The position numbers were made by a program, and so were the translations under genes. Shown one piece after another: positions 51,819 through 59,982 of a DNA stretch of 64,000 nucleotides; the stretch's first letter is position 1; each line of letters starts with the position of its first letter. Where the stretch lies: NCBI RefSeq assembly GCF_009831765.1, contig NZ_WSSB01000004.1:131274-195273 (forward strand), in the 5' to 3' direction. Below the pieces are notes generated by a model that saw only the letters and a list, made by a program, of their open reading frames with translations, did no database searches and was not told the origin of the DNA. The DNA is from Craterilacuibacter sinensis (GTDB lineage Bacteria > Pseudomonadota > Gammaproteobacteria > Burkholderiales > Chromobacteriaceae).

Positions 51819-52699
51819 ATGAAGGCCTGATTCTGGCGCTGCTCTTGTCCACCGCCAGTGCTGCAACTCCCTTGATGCTGGCTGCTCTGGGCGAGCTGGT
51901 GACCGAGCGCAGCGGTGTGCTTAATCTGGGGGTCGAAGGCATGATGCTGGTTGGTGCCGTGGCTGCTTTCGCCACCATGAGCCAGACCGGCAGCCCGCTT
52001 TTGGCATTCGGCGTTGCCATGCTCTCCGGCTGCGCCCTGTCCTTGCTGTTTGGCGTACTGACCCTGCATCTGATGACCAACCAGGTAGCGACCGGTCTGG
52101 CGCTGACCCTGTTCGGCGTCGGGCTGGCGGCTTTTGTCGGCCAGCCTTATGTGGGCGGCGTGGTCAAAGGGGTCGAGCCACTCTTGTTCGGCCTCGACCC
52201 GATAACGCTGCTGGCTTTTGTGCTGTGTGGCGGCCTGTGGTGGTTTCTGGGCAAGAGCCGAGCCGGCCTGCTGTTGCGTGCGGTCGGGGAAAAGCCGGCG
52301 GTGGCCGATGCCATTGGCTATCCGGTGCGCCGTATCCGCTATCTTGCCGTGCTGTTCGGCGGGGCGATGGCGGGTCTGGGCGGCGCTTTTCTGTCGCTGG
52401 TGAATACACCGATGTGGGTGGAGGGCATGACGGCCGGGCGCGGCTGGATCGCGCTGGCGCTGGTGGTGTTCGCCACCTGGCGCCCGGAGCGGGTGCTGCT
52501 GGGGGCATGGCTGTTTGGCGGCATGACTGTGTTGCAGTTTCATGCGCAGGCGCTGGGCCTGGCCATCCCGTCCGAGTTTTTGTCCATGCTGCCTTATCTG
52601 GCGACTATTGCCGTGCTGGTGCTGATCTGCCGCAATCCGCGCACCATCTTGCTCAACCAGCCCTTGTCGCTGGGCAAGACCTATCATCCTGACCGCTAG
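51815..52699 (+). CDS. Nucleoside-type ABC transporter permease 2
   Basis: 294 residues, BPD_transp_2 family. It has the conserved [20 protein letters not shown] followed by [13 protein letters not shown], and [20 protein letters not shown] near residue 210, where other members have the EAA-like loop. It forms the second half of the pore. Its ATG overlaps the stop of permease 1 and AAGGAGGCG precedes it. It is the last gene of the importer; cardiolipin synthase follows 56 bases later. Confidence 0.92.
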   Translation: MNEGLILALLLSTASAATPLMLAALGELVTERSGVLNLGVEGMMLVGAVAAFATMSQTGSPLLAFGVAMLSGCALSLLFGVLTLHLMTNQVATGLALTLFGVGLAAFVGQPYVGGVVKGVEPLLFGLDPITLLAFVLCGGLWWFLGKSRAGLLLRAVGEKPAVADAIGYPVRRIRYLAVLFGGAMAGLGGAFLSLVNTPMWVEGMTAGRGWIALALVVFATWRPERVLLGAWLFGGMTVLQFHAQALGLAIPSEFLSMLPYLATIAVLVLICRNPRTILLNQPLSLGKTYHPDR

Positions 52700-52755
52700 C
52701 GGCAGCCCCTGCGCTCCGGCACTAGACTTGCTGTAGCCAAGACAAGGAGCAGAGT

Positions 52756-54201
52756 GTGGAAGACTGGAGCTGGATCAGCATCGCCATCATTGTGCTGGAC
52801 GCATTTCTGGTGGTCGGTGTGGCGCTGCGGGTGATGCTGACGCGCCATCCACCCGGCTCCAGTTTTGCCTGGATACTGGTGACGCTGGCCGTGCCTTTTG
52901 GCGGCTTTGTCCTGTATCTGCTGGTAGGCGAGCGACCGATCGGGCGCTCGCGGCGCGAGCGGGTGCAGGATTTTACCCTGCGCTTTCGCGGCTGGCAGTT
53001 GCCGGGCCCTGCCCCTTTGCTGGCGGGGAGCGAGGCTAGCCGCGATTTTGAAGCCATGGCGGTATTGGCCGAACGCATCACCCATCTGCCTGCGCGCGCA
53101 GGAAATGCGCTGACGCTGATGAGCGAGACGCGGGCCATTTTGCATGCGCTGGCCTGCGACATTGCCACGGCGCACACCAGCGTGGATCTGGCATTTTATA
53201 TCTGGAACGCAGGCGGCGAGGCCGATGAAGTCGAGGCGGCGCTGGCGGCGGCGGCCGCGCGCGGCGTGCGCTGTCGTGTGTTGCTGGATGCCATGGGTTC
53301 CAAGGTGTATCTGGCCGGGCTGGGAGCTGCGCGCTTGCGTGCCGCCGGCGTTCTGGTCGAGGCGGCGATGACGGTCAGGGCATGGCAGATGCCGTTTGTG
53401 CGCGCCGATTTGCGCCTGCACCGCAAAATTGCGCTGATTGACGACAGCGCCGGTTATACCGGCAGCCTCAATCTGGTTGACCCGCGTTATTTCAAGCAGG
53501 ACGCCGGAGTGGGCGAGTGGGTGGATGCCATGGTGCGCATCGCCGGGCCGGCGCTGGATGGTTTGCGGGCGGTATTCGCCTATGACTGGATGTTGCAGAC
53601 CGGCGAGCCGCCGCTTGGCGGAATGGCGGCGCAGGCAGAGGCCGGAGCGCCGCTCTCGGTGGTGCAGGTGGTGCCCTCGGGGCCGGGTTTTGATCGCGGC
53701 GTCAATCTGCGGCTGATTCTGGAGGCGGTCAGCCGCGCCCACTCCCGCTTGCTGCTGACGACCCCCTACTTTGTGCCGGGCGACGCCTTGTCGCTGGCGC
53801 TGCAAAATGCGGCGCTGCGCGGGGTGGAAGTGCGCTTGTTGCTGCCGGAAAAGAACGACTCTCGTCTGGTGCAATACGCCAGCCGCTGGTATTTCGATGA
53901 TCTGTTGGCCGCCGGCGTGCAGGTCATGCTGTACCGTGGCGGACTTTTGCACACCAAAAGCATCACCGTGGATGACACCCTGTCCTTGTTCGGTACCGTC
54001 AACCTCGATACGCGCAGCCTGCACCTGAACTTCGAGCTGATGCTGCTGGTGCTGGATGAGGGTTTTACCCGCGCGCTGGTGGCCTTGCAGCAGTCGTATG
54101 AGGCGGATGCCGTCTTGCTTGATGCCGCGGCCTGGCGGCAGCGCGGCATGGCGGCACGGCTGAAGGAAGGCATGTCCAATCTGGTGTCGCCGCTGCTGTA
54201 G
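52756..54201 (+). CDS. cls: Cardiolipin synthase (PLD family)
   Basis: 481 residues, starting with GTG behind AAGGAG. Two N-terminal membrane helices with the PLDc_N pattern (RHPPGSSFAWILVTLAVPFG) are followed by two phospholipase-D domains with HKD motifs: HRKIALIDDSAGYTGSLNL (about residue 223) and HTKSITVDDTLSLFGTVNLD (about residue 398). The enzyme condenses two phosphatidylglycerols to cardiolipin at the inner membrane. Length and motif spacing match ClsA-type synthases. It ends at SNLVSPLL, just before a convergent small gene. Confidence 0.93.
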   Translation: MEDWSWISIAIIVLDAFLVVGVALRVMLTRHPPGSSFAWILVTLAVPFGGFVLYLLVGERPIGRSRRERVQDFTLRFRGWQLPGPAPLLAGSEASRDFEAMAVLAERITHLPARAGNALTLMSETRAILHALACDIATAHTSVDLAFYIWNAGGEADEVEAALAAAAARGVRCRVLLDAMGSKVYLAGLGAARLRAAGVLVEAAMTVRAWQMPFVRADLRLHRKIALIDDSAGYTGSLNLVDPRYFKQDAGVGEWVDAMVRIAGPALDGLRAVFAYDWMLQTGEPPLGGMAAQAEAGAPLSVVQVVPSGPGFDRGVNLRLILEAVSRAHSRLLLTTPYFVPGDALSLALQNAALRGVEVRLLLPEKNDSRLVQYASRWYFDDLLAAGVQVMLYRGGLLHTKSITVDDTLSLFGTVNLDTRSLHLNFELMLLVLDEGFTRALVALQQSYEADAVLLDAAAWRQRGMAARLKEGMSNLVSPLL

Positions 54202-54213
54202 CGCGGCGGGTGT

Positions 54214-54438
54214 TTACAGCAAGGGGCTGTTGAGCCGGGCCTGCAGCAGCTGGGCCTTGGCGTCGGCGAGTGCCTGCAGTAACTCCTGGCCTAGACGCGA
54301 CAGCGCCTCGGGCGTCTGCAGGGCAGGGTCGCTAGGCAGGTCATAGCAGAAATGTGCCTCGCTAATCAGATTGCGCAGGCCTTGAATCGAATATTGCATG
54401 AGTTTGGAAATGCCGGAATGCTTGAGAAAGCAAACCAT
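54214..54438 (-). CDS. Small hypothetical protein
   Basis: 74 residues if it starts at 54438, or 61 from the ATG at 54399; neither has a clear ribosome site. The C-terminal 40 residues form a strongly helical segment (LSRLGQELLQALADAKAQLL). The stop lies 12 bases from that of the convergent cardiolipin synthase gene. Codon use resembles real genes, but I do not recognise a family. Confidence 0.45.
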   Translation of the reverse strand: MVCFLKHSGISKLMQYSIQGLRNLISEAHFCYDLPSDPALQTPEALSRLGQELLQALADAKAQLLQARLNSPLL

Positions 54439-54543
54439 TCTGGCAGAGCGCCGCGTATCAGGTATTGACCGTGCACAAACTTTCCCGCATTGCCCGTGCC
54501 CAAACCCATGTTTTTATCCACAAACCGCCTGTTTCCAGACTTT

Positions 54544-55146
54544 TTATCCACAGCACTTCTTGAATTTTTTGCCAGAACCGCAGGGGCAGGGATCATTGCG
54601 GCTGATCTTGCTATCGACGCGGCGTTGCGGTTCTTGCGGTGCGCGTGCCGGATGGCCGTGCTGCCAGAAGGTATGGATCTTGGCCAGCGCCGCGCTGCTT
54701 TTGGCTGCATCGGCAGGTGTCGCCGGCTGCAAGAGTGGCTGGAACCAGGCCGGATGCTCGCTCATCAGCCGCGCCCATTCGGTGCGGGCAAAGCCCATGG
54801 CCAGATAAAAGCCCTTGCCCCAGTCGGCGGCACTGTGTTCTGTATCGGTGGCGAACAGGGGCGTGAAGCCGGCCGGATCGCTGGCAAACTGGGCGGAAAC
54901 TTCGTTATTGCAGGCAATCAGGCTGCCCAGTATCGCGTTGGCTTCATCCATGCTGTCGAACACCGGCGCCTGTTTGCCGTGTTCGTGATCCCACACCCGG
55001 GCAAACCACAGGGATGGCGCCACCGTCGACGGCCCGATCACCAGTGCCGCGAGATAGCCTTGCAGCATCGCCATATTCATGGCGCGCCCTTCATGCTCGG
55101 GGTGGACGAGAAAATCGGCCAGTATCTGGCGTTCGGTCGGGGTCAT
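54544..55146 (-). CDS. YecA/UPF0149 family protein with C-terminal SEC-C motif
   Basis: 200 residues. The N-terminal UPF0149-type helical domain contains [22 protein letters not shown], and [11 protein letters not shown] occurs near residue 105. The C terminus is the metal-binding SEC-C motif [17 protein letters not shown], the same zinc hook that lets SecA and other proteins touch partners. The start at 55146 has AAGGACA upstream; the open frame runs back 189 bases further but without family similarity. The function of this family is not established. Confidence 0.9.
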   Translation of the reverse strand: MTPTERQILADFLVHPEHEGRAMNMAMLQGYLAALVIGPSTVAPSLWFARVWDHEHGKQAPVFDSMDEANAILGSLIACNNEVSAQFASDPAGFTPLFATDTEHSAADWGKGFYLAMGFARTEWARLMSEHPAWFQPLLQPATPADAAKSSAALAKIHTFWQHGHPARAPQEPQRRVDSKISRNDPCPCGSGKKFKKCCG

Positions 55147-55336
55147 GCGGTGTCCTTGCGGGGGTAGATGGCCGCGCATTTTAGCCCAGAGCCTGCGGGC
55201 GTGCTGAAACGCTGCGCGCAGCCTGCGTCGTGCCTTGACCCAAGGCTGTCGCAAGCATGCAACCCTCTGCTCTGGTGTCATGTTGCAGCGCGGGTTTTCG
55301 GTTACAATCCGCGCACAACAAACGGAGAACAACAAG

Positions 55337-55516
55337 ATGTACCAATCCGAATTTACCCGCTTTATGAACGGCTTTCTGGCCGAGCATCCAGAAGTCGATA
55401 CCGAGCGCCGTGAACTGCGTCTGACCTGGTGGGATCGCGAGCAGAATCCGGACGATGCGCGTCGCTGGAAAGAGGCGCGTGTGCCGCAAAAGCCTTACGT
55501 TTACCAGCCGGACTGA
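55337..55516 (+). CDS. DUF3460 family protein
   Basis: 59 residues: [20 protein letters not shown], then [14 protein letters not shown] and a basic end with KPYVYQPD. This small soluble protein is found in betaproteobacteria; its function is unknown. GGAGAACAACAAG gives the ribosome site. A TACAAT -10-like hexamer lies about 35 bases upstream in the divergent gap. A strong terminator follows. Confidence 0.9.
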   Translation: MYQSEFTRFMNGFLAEHPEVDTERRELRLTWWDREQNPDDARRWKEARVPQKPYVYQPD

Positions 55517-55535
55517 ACGGCGCATGATTTCAGTT

Positions 55536-55564
55536 AAACGCCCGTTGCGGGCGTTTCGTTTTTT
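55536..55564 (+). terminator. Intrinsic terminator after the DUF3460 gene
   Basis: AAACGCCC and GGGCGTTT form an 8-base stem with a 5-base loop, followed by CG and then six Ts. Confidence 0.88.
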
Positions 55565-55575
55565 GTGAGCAAGTT

Positions 55576-56241
55576 ATGACCAGCCGAACCTTGGCGCTTG
55601 ACGAATCCCTGCACGACTACCTGCTGGCCATCGGCGTCAGCGAGCATCCGGTACTGCGCGAACTGCGCGACGCGACCGCCAGCCTGCGCTTTGCCAAGAT
55701 GCAGATCGCCCCCGAGCAGGGGCAGTTTATGGGCTGGCTGGCGCGTCTGACTGGCGTGCGCCGCTATCTGGAAATCGGCGTTTTTACCGGTTACAGCACG
55801 CTGGCGGTGGCTTTGGCCATGCCGGACGACGGGCGTGTGGTGGCGTGTGATGTGCGCGCCGACTTTACCGCCATCGGGCGAGCGCATTGGGAAAAAGCCG
55901 GCGTCGCCGATCGCATCGATTTGCGGCTGGGGCTGGCGCTGGATACCCTGCACGGCTTGCTGGACGAGGGGCGCGCAGACGAATTTGATCTTGCCTTTAT
56001 CGATGCCGACAAGCCGTCTTACCCTGCGTATCTGGATGCCTGTGCACGACTGGTACGCAAGGGCGGCATTATCGCGGTGGACAATATCTTCCTGTCCGGC
56101 CGGGTGGTGACGCCGCAGGCGGATGACCCGCCTAGCGTGCAGCTGATGCACGACTTCAATGCTGCGCTTAAGCAGGATCCGCGTTTCGATCTGTGCGTCT
56201 TGCCCTTGGGCGATGGTGTAACCTTATTGATTCGTCGTTGA
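55576..56241 (+). CDS. SAM-dependent O-methyltransferase (family 3)
   Basis: 221 residues. The O-methyltransferase family 3 pattern is present: MQIAPEQGQFMGWLARL, the SAM loop YLEIGVFTGYSTLAVALAMP (about residues 63-82), LAFIDADKPSYPAYLDAC with the metal-binding aspartates, and GGIIAVDNIFLSGRV. Such enzymes methylate catechol-like or CoA-linked hydroxyls with a divalent metal. It occupies the place before tolR, 52 bases upstream, where tolQ would normally be. A natural substrate cannot be told. Confidence 0.92.
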   Translation: MTSRTLALDESLHDYLLAIGVSEHPVLRELRDATASLRFAKMQIAPEQGQFMGWLARLTGVRRYLEIGVFTGYSTLAVALAMPDDGRVVACDVRADFTAIGRAHWEKAGVADRIDLRLGLALDTLHGLLDEGRADEFDLAFIDADKPSYPAYLDACARLVRKGGIIAVDNIFLSGRVVTPQADDPPSVQLMHDFNAALKQDPRFDLCVLPLGDGVTLLIRR

Positions 56242-56293
56242 ACTTTGTTTAACCGGATGCAGTCTTTATAAAACTACTGTCGAAGCTATCCTC

Positions 56294-56698
56294 ATGCTGA
56301 ATCGCAAACCCCGCCGTCTCGTCAATCAGATGAATGTGGTGCCGTATATCGATGTGATGCTGGTGCTGCTGGTGATCTTTATGGTGACCGCCCCCATGTT
56401 TACGCCCGGCGTAATCGACGTACCCAGCGTCAGCCGTGCAGCGCAGGTCGAGCAATCTCCGGTCGAGGTGCAGTATGACGCGACGGGGCGCTATGCCTGG
56501 GCACTGGATGGCAAGACCCATGCGGTGGATTCGCTGGACGCGCTGGTGGCGGCCATCTTGCCGCTGACAACGGGTGGCCGGCCGGTGGCGATTTCGGCCG
56601 ACCAGAATGCCAAGTACAGCGATGTGGTGAAGATTGCCGACCGTCTGTATCAGGACGGCATCACCCGCGTGGCGCTGACCGTGCGTCAGGGGCAGTAG
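56294..56698 (+). CDS. tolR: Tol-Pal system protein TolR (ExbD family)
   Basis: 134 residues. One N-terminal membrane helix with the proton-path aspartate D20 (NVVPYIDVMLVLLVIFMVT), then a small periplasmic domain ending near KIADRLYQDGITRVALTV. TolR works with TolQ as the proton-driven motor that energises TolA. TolQ is not encoded in the window, so its partner must come from elsewhere. The helix and aspartate are intact, so it is not decayed. It begins the tolR-tolA-tolB-pal series; tolA follows within 10 bases. Confidence 0.93.
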   Translation: MLNRKPRRLVNQMNVVPYIDVMLVLLVIFMVTAPMFTPGVIDVPSVSRAAQVEQSPVEVQYDATGRYAWALDGKTHAVDSLDALVAAILPLTTGGRPVAISADQNAKYSDVVKIADRLYQDGITRVALTVRQGQ

Positions 56699-56704
56699 CG
56701 CGTG

Positions 56705-57544
56705 ATGCATGACATGAATAAGGGCTGGCGCAGCCGCGGCTTGGGGCTGTCCGTTCTGCTGCATGTGGGGGTGCTGGCGGCGCTTTTGCTGCGTATGGCG
56801 CCGGATGCGGTAGTGCCGGCTGAAGTGCCCTTGTCGGTGGAGCTATGGGCCGGCGGCGGCAGCGGCAAGGCGCCAAGTGTGGCACCGCCTGTCGTGCCCA
56901 AGCTTGCGCCGCCTGCACCGGTGACACCTGCCAAAGTTGTCACGCCACCAGCACCGACGCCGTCGTTTGATGCCGAGGTGAAGCTGGCGGCTGCCAAAGA
57001 CAAGCCTAAGCCTGAACCCGCCAAGCCGGTGCCGGCCAAGCCTGAACCCAAGCCTGAACCCAAGCCTGAACCCAAGCCGCAGCCGCAGGCTAACAAGCCG
57101 CCCGCCAAGCCTGCTCCCGCGGCCAAACCGGCTGCCAAACATGGCAATGTGGCCGATGATTTTCTTGGCGATTTGGGCGGTCCGGCCGGTAGCGGTCAGG
57201 GCAGCGTGACGCAAAAAGGCGGCAAGAGCGGCATCGTCGGTGGCTCGGCCCAGGGCCGGGCGGGCGCGGATGCGGGCTATCTGGACAAGGTGCGCGGGCG
57301 TATCCGTCCTTATGTGATGGTGCCGCCCGGCATGAGCGGCAATCCCGAGGCCGTGCTTAAGGTCAGCCTGCTGCCGACGCTGGAAGTCCGCGCCGTGTCG
57401 CTGGTGAAATCCAGCGGTAACGCCGCCTACGACCGCGCGGTACAGGATGCGGTGTGGCAGGCACGTACCTTCCCGCCTTTGCCTGCCGGTGCCCGTTTTG
57501 CCGATTTTCGCGAATACACGCTGAAGTTCCGCCCGCATGATTGA
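56705..57544 (+). CDS. tolA: Tol-Pal system protein TolA
   Basis: 279 residues: a single N-terminal membrane helix (LGLSVLLHVGVLAALLLRM), a long proline-, lysine- and alanine-rich periplasmic spacer (about residues 55-150, with KPEP repeats), and a TonB/TolA-like C-terminal domain (VLKVSLLPTLEVRAVSLVKS, then YDRAVQDAVWQA). It spans the periplasm between TolQR and the TolB/Pal complex. A GTG three bases earlier could also be used. It is short for TolA, and the spacer is of the KP type rather than the KA-helix type of Escherichia coli. Twelve bases separate it from tolB. Confidence 0.9.
   Translation: MHDMNKGWRSRGLGLSVLLHVGVLAALLLRMAPDAVVPAEVPLSVELWAGGGSGKAPSVAPPVVPKLAPPAPVTPAKVVTPPAPTPSFDAEVKLAAAKDKPKPEPAKPVPAKPEPKPEPKPEPKPQPQANKPPAKPAPAAKPAAKHGNVADDFLGDLGGPAGSGQGSVTQKGGKSGIVGGSAQGRAGADAGYLDKVRGRIRPYVMVPPGMSGNPEAVLKVSLLPTLEVRAVSLVKSSGNAAYDRAVQDAVWQARTFPPLPAGARFADFREYTLKFRPHD
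57038..57073 (+). repeat. 12-base tandem repeat in tolA
   Basis: Three perfect copies of AAGCCTGAACCC encode KPEP units in the TolA spacer, flanked by degenerate copies. Copy number can change by slippage without breaking the frame. Confidence 0.85.
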
Positions 57545-57555
57545 AGGATAAAACG

Positions 57556-58833
57556 ATGATAAAGCGCATACGACTGACCCTGACCCTGCTGGCGTGTCTG
57601 GCTCCGGCGCTGGCACAGGCCGAGCTGACGGTGGATATCGTCGGCGGCGGCGCCAACCGTTATCCGCTGGCGGTGCCGGCCTTGGCCGGTGAAGCGGGTG
57701 GCCAGGTGGTGACGACTGTGGTGAAGCAGGATCTGGCGTTGACCGGTCTGGTCAATATCATCAATCCGCCCAACCCGGCCATGACCGTCGCTACGCCTAA
57801 CGCGGTCAATGTCGCGACTTGGCGCGCGCTTAGTGCCAATGCGGTGCTGGCCGGCAGCGTGAGCCCGAGCGAGGGCGGCAACAGCCGGGTGACGTTTTAT
57901 CTGGAACAGCTCGCGCCGAAAAAGACGCTGGCGCAGGGCGAATTTGATGTGCCGCCTGCCGCCTTGCGTGAAGTCGGCCACCAGATCGCCGACCAGGTCT
58001 ATCAGGCGCTGTTTGGCGAAAAGAGCTTCTTCAATAGCCGCATCGCCTATGTGCTGAAAAATGGCCGCCATAGCTACCAGCTGCAGGTAGCCGATGTGGC
58101 CGGCCAGCAGGCGCGTACCATCCTGCGCTCGAAAGAGCCGATCATTTCGCCGGCGTGGAGCCCGGATGGGCGCAAGCTGGCTTATGTCTCGTTTGAAACC
58201 CAGAAGCCGGTGGTGTGGGTGCAGGATCTGGCCTCGGGCCAGCGCCGCATGCTGGCCAATTTCAAGGGCAGCAACTCGGCACCGGCGTGGAGCCCGGATG
58301 GCAGCCGTCTGGCGGTGGTGCTGACCTCCAGCGGCAATTCGCAGATTTATCTGCTGGATGTGGCAGGGGGTGCGCCGCGCCGCCTGACTCAGAGCGACGC
58401 CATTGATACCGAGCCCGATTTCAGCCCCGATGGCAGCCAGATCGTCTTTACCTCGGACCGCGCCGGCGGCCCGCAGATCTATCTGCAGCCGGTTGCTGGC
58501 GGCGCGGCGAAGCGCATCAGCTGGCAGGGTGCATACAATGTGTCGCCGCGCTTTGCGCCGGATGGCAAGTCCGTCACCTATATGCGCCGTGACGGCGGAC
58601 GCTTCCGCGTGGTGGTGCAGGATCTGGCCACGGGCGACGCGCGCGTAGTCAGCGACGAGAGTTTTGGCGAGTCGCCCAGCTTTGCGCCCAATGGCCGCAT
58701 GGTGCTGTTTGCCAGCGAGCAGGGCGGGCGTAGCGTGCTGTGGGCCAGCTCGCCCGACGGCACCAGCAAGGTGCGGCTCGGCGTGATAGACGGAGAAGTT
58801 CAGGATCCCGCTTGGGGCCCATTCAACCCGTGA
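57556..58833 (+). CDS. tolB: Tol-Pal system protein TolB
   Basis: 425 residues. Signal peptide cut after ALAQA (about residue 22). The N-terminal domain begins ELTVDIVGGGANRYPLAV, and the six-bladed beta-propeller repeats the pattern SPAWSPDGRKLAYVSF, SAPAWSPDGSRLAVVLTS, EPDFSPDGSQIVFTSDR, and so on. It is a soluble periplasmic protein bound by Pal and TolA. GAAGGATAAAACG is the ribosome site at 57556; an ATG 15 bases before is less likely. The pal gene follows after 37 bases. Confidence 0.95.
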   Translation: MIKRIRLTLTLLACLAPALAQAELTVDIVGGGANRYPLAVPALAGEAGGQVVTTVVKQDLALTGLVNIINPPNPAMTVATPNAVNVATWRALSANAVLAGSVSPSEGGNSRVTFYLEQLAPKKTLAQGEFDVPPAALREVGHQIADQVYQALFGEKSFFNSRIAYVLKNGRHSYQLQVADVAGQQARTILRSKEPIISPAWSPDGRKLAYVSFETQKPVVWVQDLASGQRRMLANFKGSNSAPAWSPDGSRLAVVLTSSGNSQIYLLDVAGGAPRRLTQSDAIDTEPDFSPDGSQIVFTSDRAGGPQIYLQPVAGGAAKRISWQGAYNVSPRFAPDGKSVTYMRRDGGRFRVVVQDLATGDARVVSDESFGESPSFAPNGRMVLFASEQGGRSVLWASSPDGTSKVRLGVIDGEVQDPAWGPFNP

Positions 58834-58870
58834 GGGGTGTTTTGTTTTTCCTCACATTCAGGAGAGTTTC

Positions 58871-59395
58871 ATGTTCAAACGTGTCTTGATGGCTTCTGCC
58901 GTGGTATCCCTGTTTGCCGCCTGCTCCAGCACCCAGCCGCCGGCGGCTGTTGTGGCCGAGCCGGCCCAGCCGGTTGTGGTTGCGCCTGTTGCACCGGTGG
59001 TTGATGCCCAGGCTGCGGCGCAGGCTGCCGCCCAGGCCCGCATGCAGGCCGAGCGTGCCCGTCTGGCCGGTGAAAGCATCTACTTCGACTTCGACTCCAA
59101 TGCCGTCAAGGCTGACCAGCAAGCCAAGGTGGCCGCCCACGCCGAATTCCTCAAGCAGAACACCCAGCAAAAAGTGCAGATTCAGGGTAATACCGATGCC
59201 CGCGGCAGCCGCGAGTACAACCTGGGTCTGGGCCAGCGCCGCGCCGAAAGCGTGAAGCAGTCGCTGGAAGTACTGGGCGTGAAAGATGCCCAGCTCGAAG
59301 CCGTCAGCTATGGCAAGGAAAAACCGCGTGCCGAAGGCTCGAGCCCGGCTGACTATGCCGAAAACCGTCGCGCCGATGTGTCTTACGGCCAATAA
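58871..59395 (+). CDS. pal: Peptidoglycan-associated lipoprotein Pal
   Basis: 174 residues. The lipobox is LFAAC (Cys18), followed by a flexible alanine-, proline- and valine-rich tether. The OmpA-like domain starts at SIYFDFDSNAV (about residue 69) and has the peptidoglycan-binding motif GNTDARGSREYN (Asp109 and the following arginines) and ENRRADVSY at the end. It anchors the outer membrane to the cell wall. CAGGAGAG precedes the start. A 13-base hairpin follows and may end most transcription, but related genes continue beyond it. Confidence 0.95.
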   Translation: MFKRVLMASAVVSLFAACSSTQPPAAVVAEPAQPVVVAPVAPVVDAQAAAQAAAQARMQAERARLAGESIYFDFDSNAVKADQQAKVAAHAEFLKQNTQQKVQIQGNTDARGSREYNLGLGQRRAESVKQSLEVLGVKDAQLEAVSYGKEKPRAEGSSPADYAENRRADVSYGQ

Positions 59396-59445
59396 GGGCT
59401 GAGTGCCGGGCTCAGGCGGTGTTGTTGGCTGCCTTTGCCTATGCT

Positions 59446-59482
59446 GGATAAAACCCCGTCCGCTGTTGGCGGGGTTTTATCC
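59446..59482 (+). terminator. Strong hairpin between pal and the next lipoprotein gene
   Basis: GGATAAAACCCCG and CGGGGTTTTATCC form a perfect 13-base stem with an 11-base loop. The right arm contains TTTT, so it may terminate, but it sits directly next to the ACAGGAGC ribosome site of the following gene and could instead regulate read-through or stabilise pal mRNA. Confidence 0.65.
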
Positions 59483-59495
59483 ACAGGAGCACGCC

Positions 59496-59942
59496 ATGTC
59501 TAGCCATATCTTGCTGTCTGCAGGCTTTACCGCCTTGCTTTTAGGCTGTACCACCGCGCCCTCTGGCCATGAGGAGCTGGAACCTGTGCCTCCCCGGCCG
59601 AATCTGGCGCTGATGGGGCCGGGGCCGGTGCTGGCGTTTAGCGCGCCGCAGTATTGCCCGGGTGCGCCGTTACGCATGATTTACTATCCGTTTACCGATG
59701 CCGAACGCGTCAAGCTGCAAGCGCACGCCGATTGCCTGAAGCATCACCCCAAGGTGCAGGTATTGCTGCGCGCCCATGGTGCGGGCACAAGTGCCGAAAT
59801 CGGCCAGCGCCTCGATGCCGCCACCGCCGCCCTGGGGCAGGCAGGTGTCGCATCCGCGCAGTGGCAGCGTGATAGCCTGGGGGCCCGCCCTGAGGGCAAG
59901 GCGGCGGTAGAAGTCGTGTATCCTGAGGCAAAACCCGATTGA
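59496..59942 (+). CDS. Degenerate Pal/OmpA-like lipoprotein
   Basis: 148 residues with the lipobox LLLGC (Cys18). The segment IYYPFTDAERVKLQAHADCL (about residues 62-81), then HPKVQVLLRAHGAGTSAEIG, lines up with the Pal domain just upstream (IYFDFDSNAV, HAEFL, KVQIQGNTDARGSREYN). The TDxRG motif that holds peptidoglycan is replaced by HGAGTS and the loop is shorter, so wall binding should be lost. It looks like a diverged copy of pal that became a different outer-membrane lipoprotein. CAGGAGC precedes the start. A role is unknown; it is inserted between pal and cpoB. Confidence 0.7.
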   Translation: MSSHILLSAGFTALLLGCTTAPSGHEELEPVPPRPNLALMGPGPVLAFSAPQYCPGAPLRMIYYPFTDAERVKLQAHADCLKHHPKVQVLLRAHGAGTSAEIGQRLDAATAALGQAGVASAQWQRDSLGARPEGKAAVEVVYPEAKPD

Positions 59943-59982
59943 TGAGCCGGCAGAAGCCGGCCCCGTTTTAGCCGGAGAAACC

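Noticed and set aside
55576-56241. tolQ, expected at this position
   Set aside because: The sequence is a soluble SAM-dependent O-methyltransferase without membrane helices.
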